Positions 1-5,304 of a stretch of DNA of 5,327 bases are shown piece after piece. The position numbers and the translations under genes were made by a program. Source of the stretch: an uncultured Collinsella sp. (GTDB lineage: Bacteria > Actinomycetota > Coriobacteriia > Coriobacteriales > Coriobacteriaceae). Numbering within the stretch: the first letter of the stretch is position 1; each line of letters begins with the position of its first letter. Location of the stretch: NCBI GenBank assembly GCA_902494465.1, contig CABUTH010000129.1:1-5327 (forward strand), in the 5' to 3' direction. Below the pieces are notes generated by a model. It was not told where the DNA came from, did no database searches, and was given only the letters and a program-made list of their open reading frames with translations.

Positions 1-226
1 CCTCGCATAACGCCTCGATCGCCGGCATAACTTGCCGCCCATCGGCAGAAAGCACTACGCCCTCGCGGCTTCTATCGAGCACCTTAAAACCCCAGTCTGC
101 CTCAAGGTCGCCCACCATGCGGCTCACGCCCGACTGCGAATAGCTCAGCCGCTCTGCAGCACGCGTAAAGCTGCCGGCACGCACCGTCTCGAGCAGCACT
201 TGCATCTTTTGGATATTGGTCTCCAC
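1..226 (-). CDS. LysR-family transcriptional regulator, N-terminal fragment (runs off left edge)
   Basis: The gene starts at a GTG at 226-224 and is still open at position 1, giving 75 residues. They form the winged helix-turn-helix DNA-binding domain of LysR-type regulators: IQKMQVLLETVRAGSFTRAAERL (residues 5-27), then the recognition-helix segment SYSQSGVSRMVGDLE (28-42), then the wing GFKVLDRSREGVVLSADG (46-63). The C-terminal effector-binding domain lies outside the window. I chose GTG 226 because it has a G-rich Shine-Dalgarno six bases upstream, and because the in-frame ATG at 247 has none and would add an untypical leader. The gene is divergent from the EamA exporter at 345, the usual arrangement for a LysR regulator and its target. 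The inference is that it controls that exporter and itself. Effector unknown. Confidence 0.88.
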   Translation of the reverse strand, partial: METNIQKMQVLLETVRAGSFTRAAERLSYSQSGVSRMVGDLEADWGFKVLDRSREGVVLSADGRQVMPAIEALCE

Positions 227-232
227 GGCACG

Positions 233-241
233 TCCCCACCC
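233..241 (-). promoter_or_regulatory. Ribosome binding site deciding the lysR start
   Basis: On the minus strand this reads GGGTGGGGA and ends six bases before the GTG at 226. The alternative in-frame ATG at 247-245 is preceded by an A-rich stretch with no Shine-Dalgarno, so the GTG is preferred. Confidence 0.55.
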
Positions 242-250
242 TTGCATGAG

Positions 251-279
251 TTTTTGTCATGTTTTCCATGCATTATATT
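251..279 (+). promoter_or_regulatory. Candidate promoter of the EamA exporter gene
   Basis: TATATT at 274-279 is a plausible -10 box. TTTTTG at 251-256 lies 17 bases upstream. The better -35 match TTGTCA (254-259) is only 14 bases away, so the -35 is uncertain. A start near 286 would leave a leader of about 58 bases containing the 299-315 inverted repeat. The -10 overlaps the opposing lysR -10, so the two promoters could compete. Confidence 0.33.
272..277 (-). promoter_or_regulatory. Candidate -10 box of the lysR promoter
   Basis: The minus strand reads TATAAT, a perfect -10 consensus, about 46 bases upstream of the GTG start. This predicts transcription from near 265 and a leader of about 40 bases. 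The -35 region around 295-300 is poor (ACTGGC) and abuts the inverted repeat at 299-315, which fits autoregulation by a LysR protein. Seen by eye only. Confidence 0.42.
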
Positions 280-298
280 CGCTTTTCTTCTAAAGCCA

Positions 299-315
299 GT
301 TCACCCATAGTGAAC
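299..315. promoter_or_regulatory. LysR-type operator candidate: perfect 6-bp inverted repeat
   Basis: GTTCAC and GTGAAC are exact reverse complements separated by the five bases CCATA. T301 and A313 satisfy the T-N11-A core expected of LysR-family boxes. It sits between the lysR fragment and the divergent exporter gene and overlaps the -35 zone of the lysR promoter. Binding by the adjacent regulator is inferred from position and symmetry. Confidence 0.5.
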
Positions 316-344
316 ATGCTCGGATATAGAGGAGATGGAAGCGC

Positions 345-1256
345 ATGAACAACGGACTGTTTACGTACTTAGCAGCATTGCTATTGTTTGGCTCCAACGG
401 CGTCATCGCCGCTGCCATCGCGCTGCCGAGCTCCGATATCGTGCTGCTACGCACGTTTTTGGGCGCTCTCTCGCTTGTCACTATCCTCGCCATCACCCAA
501 CACCATAAACTGCAGGCGCCATCTCGTCCCCGCGAAGCCGCGGCCCTCCTCCTCTCGGGAGCTGCGCTGGGCGCCAGCTGGATTTTTCTGTTCCGCGCCT
601 ACCAGACGATCGGCGTCGGCGTATCCTCGCTGCTGTACTACTGCGGCCCCATCATTGTCATGGCGCTCTCCCCGCTCATCTTTGGCGAAAAGCTGACCGG
701 CGGCAAAATCGCCGGCTTTGTCGCCGTCGCCTGCGGTGCTTTTCTCATTGCAGCGCAAGGTCTAGGCGGCAATATGCCCATTGCGGGCATCGTCTGTGGA
801 ATCGCCTCGGCCTTCTGCTATGCATTGATGGTCATCGCCAGCAAGGGTGCGCCGCACATCGAGGGCCTCGAGAACTCCGCGCTCCAGGTGAGCGCCGCCT
901 TTGTGACCGCACTGGTCCTCACGCTCATCACGCAGGGCGCTCCCTCGTTCCTGTCCGCCGGCGTCGCCGCCAGTATTGATTGGCGCGCCGTCGCTATGCT
1001 CGGCGTCGTCAACACCGGCATTGGTTGCCTGCTCTACTTTAGCGCCGTCGCCAAGCTGCCCGTCCAAACCGTCGCCGTCGTCGGCTACCTCGAGCCGCTT
1101 TCGGCGGTCGTGTTCTCGGCCGTCCTTTTGGGCGAAGCCATAACACCGGTCCGCCTGATGGGCGCCGCGCTTATCATCGGCGGCGCGATTTTTTGCGAAC
1201 TCGCCGGCAAACGCGCAAACGCCAAGGCTGGCATCGCCCAGACAGTACGTGCTTAA
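345..1256 (+). CDS. EamA/DMT-superfamily 10-TM membrane transporter
   Basis: This is a 303-residue very hydrophobic protein with the usual length and two-fold repeat of drug/metabolite transporters of the EamA (RhaT-like) type. The first EamA half spans roughly residues 5-137 and ends in SSLLYYCGPIIVMALSP (94-110) followed by the conserved LIFGEKL. The second spans roughly 147-286 and ends in VGYLEPLSAVVFSAVLLGE (246-264). The paired P-(x)n-GE motifs at 110/114-115 and 251/263-264 show the internal duplication. Members move small metabolites, often exporting amino acids or related compounds, across the cytoplasmic membrane. The substrate cannot be read from the sequence. AGAGGAG at 328-334 precedes the ATG by ten bases. 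The gene is divergent from the LysR regulator, its likely controller. The C-terminus is basic (GKRANAKAG) and cytoplasmic by the positive-inside rule. Confidence 0.9.
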   Translation: MNNGLFTYLAALLLFGSNGVIAAAIALPSSDIVLLRTFLGALSLVTILAITQHHKLQAPSRPREAAALLLSGAALGASWIFLFRAYQTIGVGVSSLLYYCGPIIVMALSPLIFGEKLTGGKIAGFVAVACGAFLIAAQGLGGNMPIAGIVCGIASAFCYALMVIASKGAPHIEGLENSALQVSAAFVTALVLTLITQGAPSFLSAGVAASIDWRAVAMLGVVNTGIGCLLYFSAVAKLPVQTVAVVGYLEPLSAVVFSAVLLGEAITPVRLMGAALIIGGAIFCELAGKRANAKAGIAQTVRA

Positions 1257-1290
1257 AAGCCCCTGCTTTGAAATGCTACCTGTGTACATA

Positions 1291-1314
1291 AATAATCCTC
1301 AGCTGAGGATTATT
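1291..1314. repeat. Perfect 24-bp palindrome between the exporter gene and kup
   Basis: AATAATCCTCAG (1291-1302) is followed directly by its exact reverse complement (1303-1314). It lies 34 bases after the exporter stop and is centred about 62 bases upstream of the predicted kup transcription start. As RNA it could fold as a 10-bp stem with an AGCU loop, but the next bases (GTCTAAAATAA) are not a U-run, so it is a poor intrinsic terminator. A dimeric-regulator operator for kup is equally or more likely. I do not recognise the motif. Confidence 0.6.
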
Positions 1315-1330
1315 GTCTAAAATAACCCGA

Positions 1331-1358
1331 TGTGCCAAACTGCTCTTGTATGTATAAA
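1331..1358 (+). promoter_or_regulatory. Candidate kup promoter
   Basis: TATAAA at 1353-1358 is a good -10 box. The best -35 at a sensible distance is the weak TGTGCC (1331-1336), 16 bases upstream. A weak -35 would suit an activated promoter. The predicted start near 1365 puts the 1372-1392 inverted repeat at the beginning of the message. Confidence 0.33.
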
Positions 1359-1371
1359 GACGGCATAAAGA

Positions 1372-1392
1372 TTATCTGTCCTAGACAGATAA
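1372..1392. repeat. 21-bp inverted repeat in the kup leader (operator or RNA hairpin)
   Basis: TTATCTGTC (1372-1380) and GACAGATAA (1384-1392) are exact reverse complements around CTA. It lies between the candidate -10 box and the kup Shine-Dalgarno. It could be a repressor site just downstream of the promoter, or a 9-bp RNA hairpin 11 bases before the ribosome binding site. There is no T-tract, so it is not an intrinsic terminator. Confidence 0.55.
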
Positions 1393-1403
1393 CCGGATGT
1401 CCA

Positions 1404-1409
1404 AGGGAG
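1404..1409 (+). promoter_or_regulatory. Ribosome binding site deciding the kup GTG start
   Basis: AGGGAG ends six bases before the GTG at 1416. The in-frame ATG at 1332 would put the start inside the promoter and inverted-repeat region and add 28 residues with no KUP similarity. Confidence 0.7.
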
Positions 1410-1415
1410 TCCCAC

Positions 1416-3647
1416 GTGGCACACAACAAACTGGAGGCAAACCTCCAAGACCAGCGCGGGCAAGGCGGGCACGGAGCCATCCCCCTCTCCGCTGGCATGC
1501 TGCTCGTAACGCTCGGCGTCGTCTATGGCGACATTGGCACGAGCCCCATGTACACCATGAAATCAATCGTTGCCAACAACGGCGGCATCGGTACCGTCAG
1601 CGAGGACATGATCTTGGGCGCGCTTTCGCTCGTCATCTGGACCATGACGCTCGTGACCACGGTCAAGTACGTGGTAATCGCCATGAAGGCCGACAACCAT
1701 AACGAGGGCGGCATCTTCGCCCTGTTTAGCCTGGTGCGCAAAGTGGCACCGTGGCTGATTCTCCCCGCCATGATCGGCGGCGCGGCGTTGCTCGCCGACG
1801 GCATCCTCACCCCCGCGGTCACGGTCACCACAGCCATTGAGGGCCTGCGTACCATCGAGTGGGGCCACGCGCTATTGGGTGACGGGCAAACCAACGTCAT
1901 CATTATTACCATCATCATTATCTGTGGCCTATTTGCCATGCAGCGCGCCGGTACTTCGTCGATCGGCAAGCTGTTCGGCCCGCTCATGACGCTGTGGTTC
2001 CTGTTCCTGGCAGGCGCCGGCCTGTTCAACATGCTCGGCAACCTGTCCATCCTGCGCGCGCTCAACCCCATCCGCGGCATCATGTTCCTGTTCTCGCCCA
2101 TCAACCACTCGGGCATCATGGTGCTCGGCTTTGTCTTCCTGTCGACAACCGGTGCCGAGGCGCTCTACTCGGACATGGGCCACGTGGGCAAGGCAAACAT
2201 CTATGCATCCTGGCCATTTGTTAAGGCGGCCCTTATCCTCAACTATCTGGGTCAGGGAGCTTGGCTGCTCGCCAATAACTCCAACCCCCAGATGCTCGCG
2301 ATGGATATCGTCAACCCGTTTTATATGATGCTTCCCGAGCCCCTGCGCCCCTTTGCCATCGTGCTTTCGGCCGTAGCGGCCATCATCGCCTCGCAGGCGC
2401 TCATCACCGGCTCGTTCTCGCTGGTATCCGAGGCCACGCGCCTCAACCTTATGCCGCATCTGCGCATCCACTACCCCAGCGACACCAAGGGCCAGCTCTA
2501 TATTCCACTCGTCAACAACATCATGTGGGTCGGCTGCATCTTCATCGTGCTGCTGTTCCAAAACTCCGAGCGCATGGAGAGCGCCTACGGCCTCGCCATT
2601 ACCGTGACCATGCTCATGACCACGACGCTTTTGACGAGCTATATCGCTGGCATTCTCAAGCACAAGCTGGGCGCCTGCGTCTTCGTCCTGCTCTTCGGTG
2701 CCATTGAGCTGTGCTTCTTTGCCTCATGCCACACCATGTTCTTTGCCGGCGGCTATGTGATGATCTTCCTGGCCGCACTGCTGTTTGGCCTTATGTACGT
2801 GTGGCGCCGTGGCACCGCCATCGAGCGCACGCAGACGATTCTGTTGCCCGTCTCCAAGTACATCGATCAGCTCAACCGCCTGCGCAACGACGAGACCTAT
2901 CCCGTGCTCGCCGACAATCTGGTATTTCTCACCAACAGCCCCGACCCGCTCACGCTCGACCGCGACGTGCTCTATTCCATCCTGGACAAGCACCCCAAGC
3001 GCGCCAAGGCATATTGGTTCATCAACGTGCACGTTACCGACGAACCCTATACGCACGAGTATTCCGTCGAGACCTTTGGCACAGACTTCCTCTTCCGCGT
3101 TCGCCTGGACCTGGGCTTTAAGGTCAACCAGCGCGTCAACGCCTATCTGCGTCAGATCGTCGGCGACTTGATGGCATCGGGCGAGCTGCCGCCGCAACAT
3201 CACACCTACTCCATCTACGAGACACGCGGCAACGTGGGTGACTTCCGCTTTTGCATGCTGCGCAAGATGCTTGCCCCCGAAACGGACATCAACCGCAATG
3301 ACCACCGCGTGATGGCCATCAAGTACGCCGTCCGCCGCGCCTGCGGAAGCCCGGCACGCTGGTACGGTCTTGAGAACTCGGCCATCATCATCGAGTACGT
3401 GCCGCTGTTTGCCCGCATGCGCCCGGCCGTTAAACTCGTGCGCACCCAGGTGCCGCTCGAGGTTCAGATCGAAGAAGCCGAGGAAATGGAAGTCGATATC
3501 TTCTCGGACGACTTGGTCAACGGCAACGAGGCCGGTAGGGACATGAACGTCAATCCCACCGAGCTGCTCGAGAGCGTCGCCGATACGCCCGAGCAGCAAC
3601 AGCTCGACGGCCTCGAGAGTGAACAACTCAACGACGCCAACTTCTAG
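1416..3647 (+). CDS. kup: KUP/HAK/KT-family potassium uptake transporter
   Basis: The protein has 743 residues from the GTG start. It is a K+ uptake permease, probably a K+/H+ symporter, of the cytoplasmic membrane. Family hallmarks occur in order: GVVYGDIGTSPMY (34-46), the ADNHNEGG loop (92-99), ADGILTPA (127-134), TGAEALYSDMGHVGK (245-259), LNYLGQGAWLL (275-285), SQALITGSFSL (326-336) and SAYGLAITVTML (389-400). About 12 membrane segments fill residues 25-465. A cytoplasmic domain follows (about 466-680) and then an acidic tail (about 685-743). E. coli Kup has 622 residues; the extra length here is mostly the long C-terminal part. The gene appears monocistronic: 159 bp of symmetric leader precedes it and a hairpin follows 20 bases after the stop. 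No ydaO-type c-di-AMP riboswitch is recognisable in the leader. K+ as substrate is inferred from family membership. Confidence 0.95.
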   Translation: MAHNKLEANLQDQRGQGGHGAIPLSAGMLLVTLGVVYGDIGTSPMYTMKSIVANNGGIGTVSEDMILGALSLVIWTMTLVTTVKYVVIAMKADNHNEGGIFALFSLVRKVAPWLILPAMIGGAALLADGILTPAVTVTTAIEGLRTIEWGHALLGDGQTNVIIITIIIICGLFAMQRAGTSSIGKLFGPLMTLWFLFLAGAGLFNMLGNLSILRALNPIRGIMFLFSPINHSGIMVLGFVFLSTTGAEALYSDMGHVGKANIYASWPFVKAALILNYLGQGAWLLANNSNPQMLAMDIVNPFYMMLPEPLRPFAIVLSAVAAIIASQALITGSFSLVSEATRLNLMPHLRIHYPSDTKGQLYIPLVNNIMWVGCIFIVLLFQNSERMESAYGLAITVTMLMTTTLLTSYIAGILKHKLGACVFVLLFGAIELCFFASCHTMFFAGGYVMIFLAALLFGLMYVWRRGTAIERTQTILLPVSKYIDQLNRLRNDETYPVLADNLVFLTNSPDPLTLDRDVLYSILDKHPKRAKAYWFINVHVTDEPYTHEYSVETFGTDFLFRVRLDLGFKVNQRVNAYLRQIVGDLMASGELPPQHHTYSIYETRGNVGDFRFCMLRKMLAPETDINRNDHRVMAIKYAVRRACGSPARWYGLENSAIIIEYVPLFARMRPAVKLVRTQVPLEVQIEEAEEMEVDIFSDDLVNGNEAGRDMNVNPTELLESVADTPEQQQLDGLESEQLNDANF

Positions 3648-3667
3648 CGACGCCATAAATCAACGAC

Positions 3668-3709
3668 AGCGGCCCTGCACCTCACGAGAGATGCAGGGCC
3701 GCTTTGTAT
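3668..3709 (+). terminator. Intrinsic terminator after kup, possibly shared with convergent bsh
   Basis: A 12-bp perfect stem, AGCGGCCCTGCA (3668-3679) with TGCAGGGCCGCT (3692-3703), encloses a 12-base loop and leads into TTTGTAT. It starts 20 bases after the kup stop. The T-tract is short, but the stem is strong. Read from the minus strand, the same hairpin falls after the bsh stop but lacks a clear U-run, so bidirectional action is only possible. Confidence 0.72.
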
Positions 3710-3726
3710 CGCGACGGACTTCTCAC

Positions 3727-4692
3727 CTACGAACGACGCGGCTCGGGAACCACGAGCCTATCGGGGCTCGCGCCCTCGGCATCCATCAGGCTCACGTAGC
3801 GAATCGACGGATCCCCATACATCGCGTAGTAATAATTGCCCGTGCGCGCGCTAAAGCATCCGGTATAGATAGTCTTCTCGAACTTGCCATCGCCCATCCT
3901 GGACGCCCCCTCAATCATCACCACGCCCTCGAGTGAACGGAACATGCGGACGACGTTTTCGGTCTCGCTCTCCTTTTGCGGGTAATTGGCATTGAGGTAC
4001 GCCGCCTTTACAAAACGGCTCGGCGAATAGCAATCGCCCGGAATGCCGCGCATGCCGGCACCCGCGCCATAGGGCTTGAGTTCGGCGCCACGCCATGTCG
4101 CCGTCTGCGGAAAATCGCTTGTGGCAGTGATATAGGTGCGCAGGTTTTCCATGTGCCACGGGAAGGTCGGCTGGTTGGCAAGGGTGTCGACCGGATCGTC
4201 GTATACATGTAGGCCGTCAGCCATCATCTCGACCACGATGCTGCGCTGGCTGTCGCCGATAATCCAATGGAGCAGCGACACGCCCAGCCCCTCTCCGGCA
4301 GATTTGGCGACAATCACCGTGTCGCGCAGCGCGGCCTCGACCTCATCGACCGTCGAGAACGTCGCTGCCACCCACAGGGGAAACTCATAGGCCGCGATAT
4401 TGTTCTTGCCGTCGACAGGGCCCTCGGCATACTCGGCATAACCCGGGAAATTGAGACCCGCCACGGCGAGGCCCGCATCGTTGCCGCAGTCGAAGAACAT
4501 AGGGTAGTTCTCGTAATCGATGCACATGCCGATTACCGCGTGCGCCGCCGACGCATCGTCGATAAACGAATACGGAACGTGGAACCCGCGCGGCATCACG
4601 CGAACCTGTTGGCCGTAGTCAAAGCTCCAGTCTAGGTTGCGGCCTAGATACATGTGACCAGAATTATCGGTAAATCGAATGCTCGTACACAT
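3727..4692 (-). CDS. bsh: Bile salt hydrolase (choloylglycine hydrolase family, Ntn-hydrolase)
   Basis: This is a 321-residue cytoplasmic enzyme, the usual length for conjugated bile acid hydrolases, which cleave the glycine or taurine amide of bile salts. Translation starts at the ATG whose second codon is Cys (MCTSIRFTDNSG), so Met removal exposes the N-terminal nucleophile. The longer open frame from 4755 would bury this Cys. Conserved residues match the family: Cys2, Arg18 and Asp21 (GRNLDWS), Asn81 (AGLNFPG), Asn173 (LANQP) and Arg226 (GDCYSPSRFVKAA). Asn near position 82 is typical of bile salt hydrolases, whereas penicillin V acylases usually carry Tyr there. There is no signal peptide. 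The gene is convergent with kup and follows the deformylase-like gene on the same strand, separated by a terminator. I see no confident promoter in 4705-4760. Substrate preference (glyco- or tauro-conjugates) cannot be read from sequence. Confidence 0.93.
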   Translation of the reverse strand: MCTSIRFTDNSGHMYLGRNLDWSFDYGQQVRVMPRGFHVPYSFIDDASAAHAVIGMCIDYENYPMFFDCGNDAGLAVAGLNFPGYAEYAEGPVDGKNNIAAYEFPLWVAATFSTVDEVEAALRDTVIVAKSAGEGLGVSLLHWIIGDSQRSIVVEMMADGLHVYDDPVDTLANQPTFPWHMENLRTYITATSDFPQTATWRGAELKPYGAGAGMRGIPGDCYSPSRFVKAAYLNANYPQKESETENVVRMFRSLEGVVMIEGASRMGDGKFEKTIYTGCFSARTGNYYYAMYGDPSIRYVSLMDAEGASPDRLVVPEPRRS

Positions 4693-4696
4693 AGCG

Positions 4697-4702
4697 CCTC
4701 CT
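4697..4702 (-). promoter_or_regulatory. Consensus ribosome binding site fixing the bsh start
   Basis: The minus strand reads AGGAGG, four bases before the ATG at 4692. This supports the start that places the catalytic cysteine at position 2, rather than the upstream in-frame ATG at 4755. Confidence 0.8.
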
Positions 4703-4751
4703 AGCTTTACGTTCCTGCTAAGGTTATTGTCTCCAAACAAAAAGGCGCTAA

Positions 4752-4790
4752 ACACAAAAGCCCGGACATGACAACAATGTCACGTCCGGA
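4752..4790 (-). terminator. Intrinsic terminator downstream of the deformylase-like gene
   Basis: Read on the minus strand, CCGGACGTGACA (4789-4778) pairs with TGTCATGTCCGG (4773-4762) around a TTGT loop, followed by CTTTTGTGTT. One internal pair is G-U on this strand and would be an A-C mismatch on the other, so the hairpin favours minus-strand RNA. It would stop transcription from the deformylase-like gene before bsh. Confidence 0.72.
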
Positions 4791-4795
4791 CCAAA

Positions 4796-4839
4796 AGAGA
4801 CGAAGTGCGGTGCCGTAAGAGACGAAGTGCGGTGCTGTA
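4796..4839. repeat. Two tandem copies of a 22-bp direct repeat
   Basis: Copies at 4796-4817 and 4818-4839 share the core AGAGACGAAGTGCGGTGC and then read CGTA or TGTA, a single substitution at 4814 versus 4836. They lie between the deformylase-like stop codon (4846) and its terminator. The period is not a multiple of three and the copies are noncoding. The origin is probably local duplication; no function is evident. Confidence 0.8.
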
Positions 4840-4845
4840 GTCACC

Positions 4846-5265
4846 CTAGACAAGTTTGCCTTGGCAGTGATCGATCATATGCTGGATCATCTGCGCCTCA
4901 AAGCCCGCGTAGTCGCGGCGGCACTCCTTCATCTTGCCGTCGACGATCTGGTCAAAGGCAACCTTGCACTTGATGTAGCGCGTGGACTTGGTGACCTCCT
5001 CGTGCGTCAGGCAGCTCTCCTCCATCTTGCTGGCGCCCAAGCCAAACACCAGACGGGGGTTGTAAAGCACGTGGGGCTCACCGGCGTCGTCTAGATAGAC
5101 GCAGACCTTCTTGGTGACGCCGATCTGGTTGGCGGCCAAGCAGCCGGCATCATCGAGCGACTTGATGGTATCAATCAGATCCTGAGCGACCGACTCGTCC
5201 TCGACAGTCGCAACCTCGCAACGCTGAGACAGGATAGCCTCGTCGCGGCAGAGCTCTTTAATCAT
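4846..5265 (-). CDS. Short peptide-deformylase-family protein with altered catalytic motif
   Basis: This is a 139-residue protein of the polypeptide deformylase fold; true deformylases remove formyl from N-terminal Met of new proteins using a metal held by Cys and two His. The three family motifs are present but degenerate: motif 1 GCLAANQIG (41-49, usually GLAAPQ), motif 2 ESCLT (83-87, usually EGCLS) and motif 3 QHMIDH (128-133, usually QHEIDH). Metal ligands Cys85, His129 and His133 remain, but the catalytic Glu is Met130 (codon ATG). It is shorter than typical bacterial deformylases (about 150-190 residues). I chose ATG 5265, with GGAGG five bases upstream; an ATG at 5277 lies before this Shine-Dalgarno and adds four residues. 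It could be an inactive or repurposed homologue, so I give no def symbol. A terminator follows, so it is probably transcribed alone. Confidence 0.82.
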   Translation of the reverse strand: MIKELCRDEAILSQRCEVATVEDESVAQDLIDTIKSLDDAGCLAANQIGVTKKVCVYLDDAGEPHVLYNPRLVFGLGASKMEESCLTHEEVTKSTRYIKCKVAFDQIVDGKMKECRRDYAGFEAQMIQHMIDHCQGKLV

Positions 5266-5270
5266 ACGTT

Positions 5271-5275
5271 CCTCC
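5271..5275 (-). promoter_or_regulatory. Ribosome binding site deciding the deformylase-like start
   Basis: The minus strand reads GGAGG, five bases before the ATG at 5265. The competing in-frame ATG at 5277 overlaps this site on its 5' side and has only a weak ACCCC-type upstream sequence. Confidence 0.7.
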
Positions 5276-5298
5276 ATAGGGGTAGTTGTACCAGCTTA

Positions 5299-5304
5299 AG
5301 TATA
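5299..5304 (-). promoter_or_regulatory. Candidate -10 box for the deformylase-like gene
   Basis: The minus strand reads TATACT, five of six matches to the -10 consensus, about 34 bases before the start codon. The matching -35 would fall at 5322-5327 on the window edge and is poor there (CGCTCG). Confidence 0.3.

Noticed and set aside
32..310. Plus-strand open frame across the lysR fragment
   Set aside because: It is antisense to a clear LysR helix-turn-helix domain and has no Shine-Dalgarno or recognisable content.
300..328. Exporter promoter with TTCACC as -35 and GATATA as -10
   Set aside because: Spacing is 17, but the -10 matches only three of six and transcription would begin at about 335, after the Shine-Dalgarno.
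1256..1269. AAAGC/GCTTT mini-hairpin overlapping the exporter stop codon as a terminator
   Set aside because: The stem is only 5 bp with no T-tract; chance is likely.
1332..1415. Longer kup reading frame starting at ATG 1332
   Set aside because: The added 28 residues have no KUP similarity, the start has no Shine-Dalgarno, and it overlaps the -10 box and inverted repeat. GTG 1416 has AGGGAG six bases upstream.
1257..1415. c-di-AMP (ydaO-type) riboswitch ahead of kup
   Set aside because: These riboswitches control K+ transporters in many Gram-positives, but the leader after the predicted start is only about 50 bases and shows none of the conserved segments I would expect.
1929..2663. Long minus-strand open frames opposite kup, such as 1929-2663 and 2724-3656
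   Set aside because: These are antisense shadows of a high-GC gene, with low-complexity charged translations, no ribosome binding sites and no recognisable domain.
4693..4755. Longer bile salt hydrolase frame starting at ATG 4755
   Set aside because: It would place the nucleophilic Cys at position 23 with no known processing signal. ATG 4692 has a consensus AGGAGG and gives the required Met-Cys start.
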